This document shows, one piece after another, positions 49,886-58,471 of a stretch of DNA of 64,000 nt. Numbering within the stretch: the stretch's first letter is position 1; each line of letters opens with the position of its first letter. Both the position numbers and the translations under genes were made by a program. The DNA is from DATCLS01 sp036563805 (GTDB lineage: Bacteria > Actinomycetota > Acidimicrobiia > Acidimicrobiales > VFJN01), in NCBI GenBank assembly GCA_036563805.1, contig DATCLS010000050.1, positions 19,025-83,024 of the forward strand, read 5' to 3'. The notes beneath the pieces are model-generated. The model saw only the letters and a list, made by a program, of their open reading frames with translations. It was not told the origin of the DNA and ran no database searches.

Positions 49886-52702
49886 CTACTGGCCCGGGGG
49901 TGGGGCGCCCTCTTCCTCATCCGGCGGCGGGATCGGGTTGCCCTGGCAGTCGATGTCCGAGACGTTCCGGTACGTGGCCCGGAACGTGTCGGTCTCGGTG
50001 CGGCCGTCCTCGATCCACCGCCGGGTCCGCGTGGTGACCACGGTCGTGCAGCCGGGGCCGGCCGGCGACTCCTCGCTCCCGGTCTGCTCGGCCGTGATGT
50101 AGGGCGTGGAGTAGAGGGTGACGGTCACGCTGGTGTCGGTGACGGAGGTCCAGATCAACACGCCGTAAGGGGTGTTGTTGTGGATCCGGAGGTCGGGGTT
50201 GGGGTAGCCCATCGTCGCCTCGCGGCCCCGCGGGTAGCGCGAGAACCACTCGCTGTGAGCCTGGTACTCGACGATGTCGAGGCCGGCGAAGTAGGCGGCG
50301 TTGAACATCGTGGTGGCGAACTGCGACACGCCGCCGCCCACCTCGTCGACGTGCTGGCCGTTGCGGATGGCCCCGGCGGGGACGAACCCGTTCTCGGTGG
50401 TGCGCGGGCCGACGTGCTCGTTGATCGAGAACGTCCCGTCGGGCGGGATGACCGCGCCCCGGACGAGCTCGGCGATGCGGTGGATGTTGGTCACGCGGGA
50501 CTGGCCGGGCTGGTAGTAGGTGGTGAAGCCCGGGGCCGGGCCGGGGACCTCGGACCCGTCGCGCCAAGCCCGGGCGCCGCCGACCGGCTCGGCGATCCGC
50601 CAGGCCTCGGCCTCTTCGGTCGTCGTCTCGGGCTCGGTGACCTGGGCCTCGAGCGTGACCTCGGCCTCGTCCTCCTGAAGCGCGTTCCAGATCCGCTGGG
50701 CGCTGTCGTCGTTGCAGCAGGTGAGGCCGTTGCGGCCGGGCTGGACCTGCGGGCGCCCGTTGACCAGCGTGACCGTGGCGTCCTGCGGCTCGGCTAGGTC
50801 GGAGAACAGCTGGGGCAGCTCCTGGCGGACGGCGTCGCCGTTGATCGCCAGCTCGAAGCCCTGGTCGGGCGGCGCCTGGCCGACCCACCGCCGCAGCTGG
50901 TCGGGCGGCACCTGGACCGTCGTCTGGTCGACCCGCAGCGTCAGGCCGTCGGCGGTCATCTCGTTGGCGCGGTCGGCCAGCTCCTGGGCCGCCTCGTCGG
51001 TGTACTGGGGCTCGACGACCGCGCTCTCGGCCTCGATGACGATCGTCCCGGACTCGGACTCGGCCGCCGCCTCCGGCAGCTCGGCCACCACGTCGCGGAC
51101 GTTGATGCCGGTGCCGGTCTGGCCCGGGCGGATCGTGAACTCGCCGGACGCCTCGTCGAGCACGACCTGGGGCTCGACCGGGGCGGTGGCGTCGCCCCCC
51201 TGGAGCTGGGCGAGCGTCAGGGCGGCCGCCCCCTCGCTCACCGTGTACTCGACCGGGACCTGGCGCGAGCCGAAGAAGGATCCCAGCCACCGGAACGGCC
51301 GGACGAGGATCGAGTCGTTGCGGCCGGCGTCGAGCGCGGCCTCGGCCGTCGCCTCCTCGTCGACCGTCAGGCCGACGGCGCCGGCCGTCGTCTCGTAGGT
51401 GCGGTCGCCGTTGACGATCTCGACCGGGCGCTCGGCCTCCTCGGCGGCGATTTCGGCCATGACCTCGGGCAGCGACGCCTCGCCCAGCCCGCCGACCGGC
51501 CGGCCGGCGACCTCGACGTTGCGCATGACCTGCCCCGACAGCGCGGCGCTGTCGATCGCCCACCCCAGGAGGAACAGCACGACGATGAGGATGGGGGCGG
51601 CGACCAGAAGGAGCGTGCGGCGCCGCTCGCCGCCCTCCTCGTCGGTCCGCAGGTGACGGGGCATGGCCTCGCCCTCGCCGTCGCCGATGCGGGTGGTGCC
51701 GGTGGGCGGGGTGATGCGGGGCCGCACGGCCCGCAGGCCGTGCGGGTCGGTGGTGCGGGTGCTGGTGGTGGCGGCCACCGCGTCGGGGGACAGGCGGGGC
51801 GCCGGGCTGGTGGGCTGGGAGGCGGCGCCGACCCCGCCGAGCACGACCGTGGGGGAGTCATCGTCGCCGGCGCCGGGGTCGTCGGCCCCGGGGCGGTCGG
51901 CGCCTGCGCCGCCCTCGCCGGCGGGCGTGGGGCTCGGGGGCGCCCACGTGTCGCCCGAAGGGGCGGCGCCGGCCGGCGTGGCGGCCGACTCGACGATGGC
52001 GTCCTGGCCGTTGGCGCGGTCCGACCCGCCCTCGCCGGCGGGCGTGGGGGTCGGGGGTGTCCAGGTGTCGCCGGACGGGGCGGCGCCGGACGCGGCGTCT
52101 TCGCTGGCGGGCGTGGGGGTCGGGGGTGTCCAGGTGTCGCCCGAGGGCGCGGCCGCCGGGCTGGGCGGCGGTGCCCACGTGTCGCTCGACGGGGTGCTCT
52201 CGGTCGGCGTGGGCGCCGCGGGTGTCCAGGTGTCGCCGGACGGGGCGGCGCCGCTCGCGGCGTCTTCGCTGGCGGGCGTGGGGGTCGGGGGTGTCCAGGT
52301 GTCGCCCGAGGGCGCGGCCGCCGGGCTGGAGGACGCCGCGGCGTCGCCGGCGCCGCTCGCCTCCCCGGCCGACGCCGGGGTGGGGCTCTCGGGTGCGGTT
52401 GGCTGGTTGGTCGTCACCGGATCGTCGTCGTTCGTGTCCTCGGCTGTCGTCACCGGATCGCTGGGAGCCGGTGCGGCCGCCGCCGCTTGTCCGCCGCCGG
52501 AATCCGAAGAACCGGAGGGCTCGGAGGGTTCGAGATCGTCGCCGTGGCCGGGGCGTGCGGCGCCCGAGGACGCCGGCGGGCCCTCCCGAGTCTGCTCGGC
52601 CTGCGCCGCGTCCTCTTCGTGGGGTTTCGAGGGTGGCTCGGCGGTGCCGTCCCCGGAGGGGTCGTGAGGTGGGTGCCCGTCCACGGCGCCCAACCCTGCC
52701 AC
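49886..52702 (-). CDS. Large VanW-domain membrane protein with repeat-rich N-terminus
   Basis: 938 aa. Residues ~1-355 are acidic low complexity with repeated SGDTWTPPTPTPASEDAASG units, probably cytoplasmic. One TM helix (LLVAAPILIVVLFLLGWAI, ~365-383) leads to two putative peptidoglycan-binding type 4 domains (~390-650; VEVAGRPVGGLGEA, TAGAVGLTVDEEA). The VanW domain (~735-870) has DGTFSINEHVGPRT, GGGVSQFATTMFNAAYFAGL and YPNPDLRIHNNT. VanW proteins are linked to cell-wall metabolism, enzymology unknown. A second GTG at 52684 is an equally good start. Confidence 0.87.
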   Translation of the reverse strand: MAGLGAVDGHPPHDPSGDGTAEPPSKPHEEDAAQAEQTREGPPASSGAARPGHGDDLEPSEPSGSSDSGGGQAAAAAPAPSDPVTTAEDTNDDDPVTTNQPTAPESPTPASAGEASGAGDAAASSSPAAAPSGDTWTPPTPTPASEDAASGAAPSGDTWTPAAPTPTESTPSSDTWAPPPSPAAAPSGDTWTPPTPTPASEDAASGAAPSGDTWTPPTPTPAGEGGSDRANGQDAIVESAATPAGAAPSGDTWAPPSPTPAGEGGAGADRPGADDPGAGDDDSPTVVLGGVGAASQPTSPAPRLSPDAVAATTSTRTTDPHGLRAVRPRITPPTGTTRIGDGEGEAMPRHLRTDEEGGERRRTLLLVAAPILIVVLFLLGWAIDSAALSGQVMRNVEVAGRPVGGLGEASLPEVMAEIAAEEAERPVEIVNGDRTYETTAGAVGLTVDEEATAEAALDAGRNDSILVRPFRWLGSFFGSRQVPVEYTVSEGAAALTLAQLQGGDATAPVEPQVVLDEASGEFTIRPGQTGTGINVRDVVAELPEAAAESESGTIVIEAESAVVEPQYTDEAAQELADRANEMTADGLTLRVDQTTVQVPPDQLRRWVGQAPPDQGFELAINGDAVRQELPQLFSDLAEPQDATVTLVNGRPQVQPGRNGLTCCNDDSAQRIWNALQEDEAEVTLEAQVTEPETTTEEAEAWRIAEPVGGARAWRDGSEVPGPAPGFTTYYQPGQSRVTNIHRIAELVRGAVIPPDGTFSINEHVGPRTTENGFVPAGAIRNGQHVDEVGGGVSQFATTMFNAAYFAGLDIVEYQAHSEWFSRYPRGREATMGYPNPDLRIHNNTPYGVLIWTSVTDTSVTVTLYSTPYITAEQTGSEESPAGPGCTTVVTTRTRRWIEDGRTETDTFRATYRNVSDIDCQGNPIPPPDEEEGAPPPGQ
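51920..52330 (-). repeat. Coding tandem repeats in the VanW protein N-terminus
   Basis: About six units whose DNA shares GGGGTGTCCAGGTGTCGCC-like stretches on the plus strand and encodes SGDTW(T/A)PP. Two blocks of ~90 bases are nearly identical, showing recent duplication. Confidence 0.7.
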
Positions 52703-52763
52703 GTAGGAACGCGCAGGTCACAACACCTCCCCGCCGTCGCGGCGACCCGTAATCGGTCCGTCA

Positions 52764-52782
52764 CGTGGTCGTCATGACCACG
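52764..52782. promoter_or_regulatory. Inverted repeat between zinc-finger and VanW genes
   Basis: CGTGGTC and GACCACG face each other over 5 bases. It could be a terminator of the zinc-finger gene or an operator for the VanW gene 62 bases further on. Confidence 0.35.
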
Positions 52783-52801
52783 CGACGTGACCGCGCCGGG
52801 C

Positions 52802-52948
52802 TCAGCTGGTGGTGGGGGGTGCCTCGGGCGGCGGGCTGGAGGTGTCGTCGTCGTCCTGCCCCGGGTGCTCGAGGGCGACGTGGTCCTCGAGCTCGGTGCG
52901 GGCCTGGAACCGCAGCTCGCAGTACGGGCACTGATGTACCTCGATCAC
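52802..52948 (-). CDS. Micro C2H2-type zinc-finger protein
   Basis: 48 aa. The whole N-terminal half is one finger: CPYCELRFQARTELEDHVALEH, that is C-x2-C-x12-H-x4-H with the conserved hydrophobic phenylalanine and leucine. It ends in an acidic/Pro-Ser tail (DDDDTSS). The GTG at 52948 follows a GGAG ribosome site. It is divergent from the SDR at 53013. Bacterial single-finger proteins are rare; nucleic-acid or protein binding is likely. Confidence 0.7.
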   Translation of the reverse strand: MIEVHQCPYCELRFQARTELEDHVALEHPGQDDDDTSSPPPEAPPTTS

Positions 52949-53012
52949 GGTTCTCCAGTGTCGCGCTGCTACGTTCCGGGCGTTGCACGTCGGACGAGGA
53001 GGAACCTCTCCC

Positions 53013-53915
53013 ATGGGAATCTGCGACGGCCGGGTGGCCATCGTGACCGGAGCAGGACGGGGGATCGGGCGTGAGCACTCGCTGCTGCTCGCCGCGCAGG
53101 GCGCGAAGGTGGTCGTGAACGACCTCGGCGGGTCCCGGGACGGCACGGGCGCCGACGCCGGCCCGGCGCAGGCGGTCGTCGACGAGATCAAAGCGGCGGG
53201 GGGCGAGGCCGTCGCCAACACCGACGACGTCAGCGACTTCAAGGGGGCCGAGCGGCTCGTCAACACCGCCATCGAGTCGTTCGGGAAGCTCGACATCCTG
53301 GTCAACAACGCCGGCATCCTGCGCGACCGGATGCTGGTGAACATGACCGAACAGGAGTGGGACGCGGTCATCAAGGTCCACCTCAAGGGCACGTTCGCGC
53401 CCAGCCACTTCGCAGCCAACCACTTCCGAGAGCGGTCGAAGGCCGGCGAGGAGGTCGTGGGCCGCATCATCAACACGACCTCGCCCTCGGGCATCTACGG
53501 CAACGTGGGCCAGACCAACTACGGCGCGGCCAAGGCCGGCATCGCCGCGTTCACGATCATCGCCGCCAAGGAGCTGGCCCGCTACGGCGTCACCGTCAAC
53601 GCCATCGCCCCGGCCGCCATCACGCGCATGACCGAGGACCTGGGCATGGGCCAGGTCGAGGGCGAGATCCGCGAGCAGCTGTCGCCCCGGCACATCGCGC
53701 CGATCGTGTGCTGGCTGGCCAGCCCGCTGTCGTCCGGCGTGACCGGCCGGGTCTTCGACGTGAGCGGCCGCATGCTGTCGGTGTCGGAGGGCTGGCACCG
53801 GGGCCCGACGATCGAGAACCCCGACGACGACCCCGAGGTGCTCGGCCACGCCGTGCTCGACCTGGTGAAGCAGGCCCGGCCGAACGCCGACATGTCCGGC
53901 TACGACGAGAAGTAG
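53013..53915 (+). CDS. SDR, HSD17B4-type (3R)-hydroxyacyl-CoA dehydrogenase
   Basis: 300 aa. TGAGRGIGREHSLLLA, VVNDLGGSRDGTGAD, VNNAGILRDRML, TTSPSG and the catalytic Y-x-x-x-K in QTNYGAAKAG. It is the dehydrogenase half of peroxisomal multifunctional enzyme 2. The hydratase half is the next gene, so the two bacterial proteins together do hydration and oxidation of (3R)-hydroxyacyl-CoA. A GGAGGAACC ribosome site precedes the ATG at 53013. Confidence 0.92.
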   Translation: MGICDGRVAIVTGAGRGIGREHSLLLAAQGAKVVVNDLGGSRDGTGADAGPAQAVVDEIKAAGGEAVANTDDVSDFKGAERLVNTAIESFGKLDILVNNAGILRDRMLVNMTEQEWDAVIKVHLKGTFAPSHFAANHFRERSKAGEEVVGRIINTTSPSGIYGNVGQTNYGAAKAGIAAFTIIAAKELARYGVTVNAIAPAAITRMTEDLGMGQVEGEIREQLSPRHIAPIVCWLASPLSSGVTGRVFDVSGRMLSVSEGWHRGPTIENPDDDPEVLGHAVLDLVKQARPNADMSGYDEK

Positions 53916-53927
53916 GGGGAGCTCGCC

Positions 53928-54782
53928 ATGCCCATCAACCCGGATGCCGTCGGTACCCGGTCCGAGCCGGCGCGCCGCAAGTGGACGTCCAAGGATTGCC
54001 TGCTCTACGCCGTCGGCGTGGGGGCCGGCGCCCAGGACCCGTCCCAGGAGCTCGAGTTCACGACCGAGAACAGCCAGAACATCGAGCAGAAGGTGCTGCC
54101 GACGGCCGCCGTCGTGCTCAGCGTGCTGGGCCAGGGGATGAACGCCATCGGCACGTTCAACCCCGTCACGCTCGTCCACGGCGAGCAGGGCATCGAGCTG
54201 GCCCGCGAGATCCCGGTCGAGGGTGAGCTGGAGTCGGTCACCGAGATCGTCGGGATCTGGGACAAGGGGTCCGGCGCGCTGGTGCAGACCGAGACCACCT
54301 CGACGCTCGTGTCCGACGGCCAGCTCCTGTTCAAGACCCGCCAGGGCATGTTCCTGCGGGGCGAGGGCGGCTGGGGTGGCGAGCGCGGCCCGTCGCTGAA
54401 GTTCGAGGCGCCGGACAAGCCCGCCGACCACGAGGTCACCTACCCGACCCGCGTCGACCAGGCGCTGATCTACCGGCTGAGCGGCGACCGCAACCCCCTC
54501 CACTCGGACCCGGCGTTCGCCAAGATGGCCGGCTTCGACCGGCCCATCCTCCACGGCCTGTGCACGTACGGGTTCACGGGGCGGGCGCTGCTGCACAGCC
54601 TGGCCGACGGCGACCCGGCCCGGTTCAAGTCGATGAGCGGCCGGTTCTCGAGCCCCGTCTACCCGGGCGAGGAGCTGACCGTGCGCATCTGGCGGACCGG
54701 CGACGGCGAGGCCGTGTTCCAGACGTTCGGCCCGGACGGCCGGGTGGTGCTGGACGCCGGCCAGGCGACGTTCACGACCTGA
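53928..54782 (+). CDS. MaoC-type (R)-specific enoyl-CoA hydratase 2
   Basis: 284 aa double hotdog. The hydratase-2 motif YRLSGDRNPLHSDPAFAKMAGFDRPILHG (~residues 182-210) contains the catalytic Asp/His pair. An N-terminal degenerate hotdog (DCLLYAVGVGAGAQDPSQEL) precedes it, as in MFE-2 hydratase domains. It lies 12 bases after the SDR and is co-transcribed. It hydrates 2-trans-enoyl-CoA to the (3R)-hydroxy product used by the SDR. Confidence 0.92.
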   Translation: MPINPDAVGTRSEPARRKWTSKDCLLYAVGVGAGAQDPSQELEFTTENSQNIEQKVLPTAAVVLSVLGQGMNAIGTFNPVTLVHGEQGIELAREIPVEGELESVTEIVGIWDKGSGALVQTETTSTLVSDGQLLFKTRQGMFLRGEGGWGGERGPSLKFEAPDKPADHEVTYPTRVDQALIYRLSGDRNPLHSDPAFAKMAGFDRPILHGLCTYGFTGRALLHSLADGDPARFKSMSGRFSSPVYPGEELTVRIWRTGDGEAVFQTFGPDGRVVLDAGQATFTT

Positions 54783-54882
54783 CGTTCGGGTCCTGTCTCG
54801 ACCGTCGGCGGCTCGGCCTCCTCGTCCGCCTGGGGTGTCCCGGGGCGGGGAGGCCCGGCCGGCAACGCGAGAATCCCCTCTT

Positions 54883-54904
54883 GACTTAAAGTAAACTCTA
54901 AGTC
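54883..54904. promoter_or_regulatory. 22-bp palindromic operator/promoter of the reductase-pump operon
   Basis: The 22-mer reads GACTTA, A, AGT, AA, ACT, C, TAAGTC, with 9 of 11 positions paired. It is strongly AT-rich here. A TTGACT -35-like box starts at 54881 and TAGCCT (54906-54911) could be the -10, so a bound repressor would block RNA polymerase. No regulator gene is adjacent. Confidence 0.65.
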
Positions 54905-54965
54905 TTAGCCTCCCCCTCGCTGGAGAGACAGCCCGCTGGACAGCTCGAGAGGGAGGTTACCCGCC

Positions 54966-55550
54966 GTGTCCTACGACCCGTTGCGGCTCGCCGTCATCGT
55001 CGGGAGCACGCGCGACGGCCGGTTCGGTCACGTCGTCGCCAGATGGTTCGCCGGGCAGGTGCGGACCCGCCGCGACATGGACCTGGACGTCATCGACCTG
55101 GCTGAGGTCGAGCTGCCTGCCGCCCACCCGTCCGGGCCCACGCCCGCCCTGGACGCCTACCTGGCGCGCCTCGACAGGGCCGACGCGTTCGCGATCGTCA
55201 CGCCGGAGTACAACCACGGCTACCCGGCCTCCCTCAAGCACGCCATCGACCTCGCCCGCGACGAGTGGAAGGCCAAGCCGGTGGGGTTCGTCTCCTACGG
55301 CGGCATCTCGGGCGGCCTCCGGGCCGTCGAGCAGCTGCGGCAGGTGTTCCCCGAGCTCCACGCCACGACCGTGCGCGACACGGTGAGCTTCGCCTGGGCG
55401 TCGCGCGCGTTCGACGAGGCGGGCGAGCCCCTCGACGCGGCCGGGTGCAACGCCGCGGCCCAGACCATGCTCGACCAGCTCGCCTGGTGGGGCCGGGTCC
55501 TGCGGAACGCCCGGCGGGCCGACGCCGCCGCCTCGGCGGTGGTGGCGTGA
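54966..55550 (+). CDS. NADPH-dependent FMN/quinone reductase
   Basis: 194 aa flavodoxin-like fold: LAVIVGSTRDGRFGHVVA at the N-terminus for FMN phosphate binding, FAIVTPEYNHGYPASLKHAID, and VSYGGISGGLRAVEQLR. It reduces quinones, azo dyes or FMN by two electrons and protects from redox-cycling compounds. A GGGAGG site precedes the GTG. Its TGA overlaps the ATG of the pump (TGATG). Confidence 0.9.
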   Translation: MSYDPLRLAVIVGSTRDGRFGHVVARWFAGQVRTRRDMDLDVIDLAEVELPAAHPSGPTPALDAYLARLDRADAFAIVTPEYNHGYPASLKHAIDLARDEWKAKPVGFVSYGGISGGLRAVEQLRQVFPELHATTVRDTVSFAWASRAFDEAGEPLDAAGCNAAAQTMLDQLAWWGRVLRNARRADAAASAVVA

Positions 55551-57544
55551 TGGGGGCGACGACGGAAGGAACGGCGGAAGGCGTCGGGAGCGAGATCGAC
55601 GCCTCCGTGTACGCCCGGCGGTGGCACACCCTCGGCGTGCTCTGCCTGAGCCTGACCATCGTCATGGTCGGCAACGTCAGCCTCAACCTGGCGCTGCCGG
55701 CCATCGCCCGCGAGCTCGACGCGTCCAGCAGCGCCCTCCAGTGGATGGTCGACTCCTACGCCCTGGTGTTCGCCGGGCTGCTGTTCGCGGCCGGGACCAT
55801 CGGCGACCGGTTCGGGCGCAAGGGCGCGCTCCAGGCCGGGCTGGTCCTGTTCGTGGTCGCCGCCGTGGCCGGCAGCGTGGCCGGCTCGCCGGCCGCCGTC
55901 ATCGCCGCCCGGGCCGTCATGGGCGTGGCGGCCGCGTTCGTGATGCCGTCGACGCTGTCGATCCTCACCACCGTGTTCCCGGCGTCCGAGCGGGGCCGGG
56001 CCATCTCGGTGTGGGTCGGCGTCGCCGCCGGCGGGGCCGCGCTCGGCCCGATCGGCACCGGCCTCCTCCTCCAGCACTTCTGGTGGGGGTCGGTGTTCCT
56101 GATGAGCGTGCCGCTGGCGGTGGCCGCTCTCGTGGCCGGGCGGTGGTGGGTCCCGACGTCGCGGGACCCCGACGAGCACCCGATCGACGTGATCGGCTCG
56201 GCGCTGTCCATCGCCGGGGTCGGGGCGCTGGTGTACGCCATCATCGAGGCCCCGCACCACGGCTGGGCCTCCGCCCCCACCGGCCTGGCGTTCGGGGCGG
56301 CGGCGGTGGCGTTGGCGCTGTTCGCCTTGCGGGAGGCCACCGCCCGCGACCCGATGCTCGACCTGCGGCTGTTCCGTGACCGGCGGTTCAGCGTGGCCTC
56401 CGGGGGCATCGCCCTGACCTACCTGGCCTTGTTCGGCACGTTCTTCCTGGTCGCCCAGTACGTGCAGCTGGTGATGGGGGAGTCGCCGATCGTGTCGGGC
56501 CTGGTCGTGCTGCCCCAGCCGGTCACGATGCTGCTGGTGGCGCCGCGGGTGCCCCGGCTGGTCGAGCGGTTCGGGCCGCGCCGGGTCGTGCCGCTCGGGC
56601 TGGGGTCGATGGCGCTCGGCCTCGTCGGCCTTTCGCTCCTCGATGCCAGCAGCCCGACCTGGACGGTGTCGGTGGCGCTGGTGCCCCTGGCCGTCGGCGT
56701 GGCCAGCACCGGCGCCCCGCTCACCACGCTCGTCATGGCGGCCGTGCCGCCCGAGCGGGCCGGCGTCGGCTCGGCCATGAACGACACGAGCCGCGAGGTG
56801 GGCGGCGCCCTCGGCGTGGCCGTGCTGGGGTCGCTGGTGACGACCCAGTTCTCGGGGGCGGTCGGGTCCGAGCTCGGTGCGCTGGGCTCGCTGCCGGCCG
56901 GCGCCCGGGCGCAGGTCGAGTCCGGCCTGTCCGGCGCCCTCGAGGTGGCGGGACGCCTGACCGGGGCCGGCGGCGACGGCCAGGCCCTGGCCGAGGCCGC
57001 CCGGGACGCCTGGGTCGACGGGTTCGCGCTGGCCGTGCTCGCGGCGGCCGGCGTGCTGCTGGCGGCGGCCGTGGCCGTGCGGACGCTGCTGCCCCGGGGG
57101 GCCTGGGGGCGGGCCGCGGGCCCAGCCCCGACTCAGGCTTCGACGCCGGCGCCTGCTGCGCCCGGGGCGCGCGCCGACCTCGCGGGCGACCCGGCTGCGC
57201 CGGCGCCGGTCGCGGCTCCCGCCCTGGCGGCGTCCGCCGGTGACCCTACGGGCGACCCGGCGAGCCCGACCCCCGCCACCCGGACGCCTGCCGCCGCCCC
57301 GTCGGCGACGGCGGCGGCAGGCGCCGACCCCGCGGCACCGCCCGTCGGTCCACCGCCGGCCCCGGGGGACGCCGGCGCCGTCGGTCCGACCACCGCAGGA
57401 CCCGGCCCCGCTGGTCCGGGTGCCGCTGGTCCCGGCCCCGCTGGTCCGGGTGCCGCTGGTCCGGGTGCCGCTGGTCCGGGTGCCGCTGGTCCGGGTGCCG
57501 CTGGTCCCGGCCCCGCTGGGGGCCCGCTGCCGCCGGCGGCATGA
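55550..57544 (+). CDS. MFS drug:H+ antiporter, DHA2 (EmrB/QacA) type, with Gly-Pro-Ala tail
   Basis: 664 aa. Residues ~20-510 form the 14-helix DHA2 transporter: LNLALPAIARELDASSSALQWMVDSY, GDRFGRKGAL, and motif C GVAAGGAALGPIGTGLL. Residues ~520-664 are a Pro/Ala/Gly/Thr tail ending in (PGAAG/PGPAG) repeats, probably a disordered cytoplasmic extension from recent 15-bp repeat growth. Co-translation with the quinone reductase suggests joint detoxification of quinone-like or redox-active drugs. Confidence 0.9.
   Translation: MGATTEGTAEGVGSEIDASVYARRWHTLGVLCLSLTIVMVGNVSLNLALPAIARELDASSSALQWMVDSYALVFAGLLFAAGTIGDRFGRKGALQAGLVLFVVAAVAGSVAGSPAAVIAARAVMGVAAAFVMPSTLSILTTVFPASERGRAISVWVGVAAGGAALGPIGTGLLLQHFWWGSVFLMSVPLAVAALVAGRWWVPTSRDPDEHPIDVIGSALSIAGVGALVYAIIEAPHHGWASAPTGLAFGAAAVALALFALREATARDPMLDLRLFRDRRFSVASGGIALTYLALFGTFFLVAQYVQLVMGESPIVSGLVVLPQPVTMLLVAPRVPRLVERFGPRRVVPLGLGSMALGLVGLSLLDASSPTWTVSVALVPLAVGVASTGAPLTTLVMAAVPPERAGVGSAMNDTSREVGGALGVAVLGSLVTTQFSGAVGSELGALGSLPAGARAQVESGLSGALEVAGRLTGAGGDGQALAEAARDAWVDGFALAVLAAAGVLLAAAVAVRTLLPRGAWGRAAGPAPTQASTPAPAAPGARADLAGDPAAPAPVAAPALAASAGDPTGDPASPTPATRTPAAAPSATAAAGADPAAPPVGPPPAPGDAGAVGPTTAGPGPAGPGAAGPGPAGPGAAGPGAAGPGAAGPGAAGPGPAGGPLPPAA
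57401..57520 (+). repeat. Eight 15-bp tandem units at the end of the pump gene
   Basis: CCGGGTGCCGCTGGT and CCCGGCCCCGCTGGT alternate in eight exact-length units encoding PGAAG or PGPAG. Confidence 0.85.
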
Positions 57545-57550
57545 CGGCCC

Positions 57551-57605
57551 GGGCGCCCCTGTCGGGCGGGTTTCTCGCCGGTGGCCCGACCGGCCAGGGG
57601 CGCCC
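57551..57605 (+). terminator. Compound hairpin after the pump gene
   Basis: GGGCGCCCCTG (57551-57561) pairs with CAGGGGCGCCC (57595-57605). An inner TCGGGC/GCCCGA pair adds a second stem. It starts 6 bases past the stop. Confidence 0.6.
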
Positions 57606-57668
57606 CGGCCGTCACGTATCCGGCCGCCCGGCGGCCTGAGGGTGGGGCGGCGGGGTAGACCGGTGGCG

Positions 57669-58364
57669 ATGGCCCTGCCGGTCGCGACCACCTATCACCG
57701 GTGGATGGGCTGGCACGCGCCGGCCCTCCGCCGGCTGGTCGTGGCCGGCGCGGCGGGCGCGGCCGTCGGCCTCGGCCTCGCCGTGGCGGTCCCGTGGCAG
57801 CTCGCCCTGCTGGGCGCATGGAACGCGGTGGCGGTGGTGTTCCTGGCCACGGTGCTCCCCATCGTCCTCGGCGCGGACGCCTCCGCCACCCGGCGCCTCG
57901 CCGTGCGGGAGGACGTGAACCGCGACGAGGCCCGCCTCCTGCTGCTGGCCGCCAGCGGTGTGAGCCTGGCCGCCGTCGGGTTCGCCCTCGGCCTGGCCGA
58001 GCGCCAGCACGGCGCCGACCGGGTGGTGCTCGTCGCGGCTGCCGCGCTCACCGTGGTGGTCTCGTGGACCGTGGTGAACACGATCTTCACCCTCCGCTAC
58101 GCCCACCTGTACTACCGCGGCGCCGCCCCGACCGCCGACACCGGCGCCGACCCCGTCGACTTCGGGGGCGGGCCCGGCCCGCCCGACTACCGCGACTTTG
58201 CCTACCTGGCGTTCACGGTCGGCATGACCTACCAGGTGTCGGACACGAACCTGCGGGACCGGCGGATCCGGCGGGCCGTGCTGGTGCACGGCCTGATCTC
58301 CTACCTGTTCGGCGTGTTCATCGTGGCGGCCGGCGTGAACGTCGTGGCCGGCCTGCTCGGCTGA
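57669..58364 (+). CDS. DUF1345 family membrane protein
   Basis: 231 aa, about five TM helices and the family hallmark YRDFAYLAFTVGMTYQVSDT (~residues 175-194) preceded by a two-tyrosine loop (RYAHLYYRG). Function unknown; relatives sit in the cytoplasmic membrane. The ATG at 57669 follows TAGACC by 7 nt. A GTG 6 bases upstream is an alternative start. Confidence 0.85.
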   Translation: MALPVATTYHRWMGWHAPALRRLVVAGAAGAAVGLGLAVAVPWQLALLGAWNAVAVVFLATVLPIVLGADASATRRLAVREDVNRDEARLLLLAASGVSLAAVGFALGLAERQHGADRVVLVAAAALTVVVSWTVVNTIFTLRYAHLYYRGAAPTADTGADPVDFGGGPGPPDYRDFAYLAFTVGMTYQVSDTNLRDRRIRRAVLVHGLISYLFGVFIVAAGVNVVAGLLG

Positions 58365-58412
58365 CTGCCGCCGCGGCGAGCGCCGATAGTGAACATATTC
58401 TCACTCTCCGCA

Positions 58413-58436
58413 GTTTGCTCCGGCGACCGGGGGCTA
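58413..58436 (+). promoter_or_regulatory. Possible stress-sigma (SigB/SigF-type) promoter
   Basis: GTTT, then 14 bases, then GGGCTA resembles the GTTT-N14-GGGTAT pattern of actinobacterial general-stress sigma factors. It lies 36 bases before the ATG of the PRC/DUF2382 gene, a family typical of stress regulons. Confidence 0.4.
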
Positions 58437-58471
58437 GCTCCTACGGGACGAGCGATCAAGGAGAGGCCACG

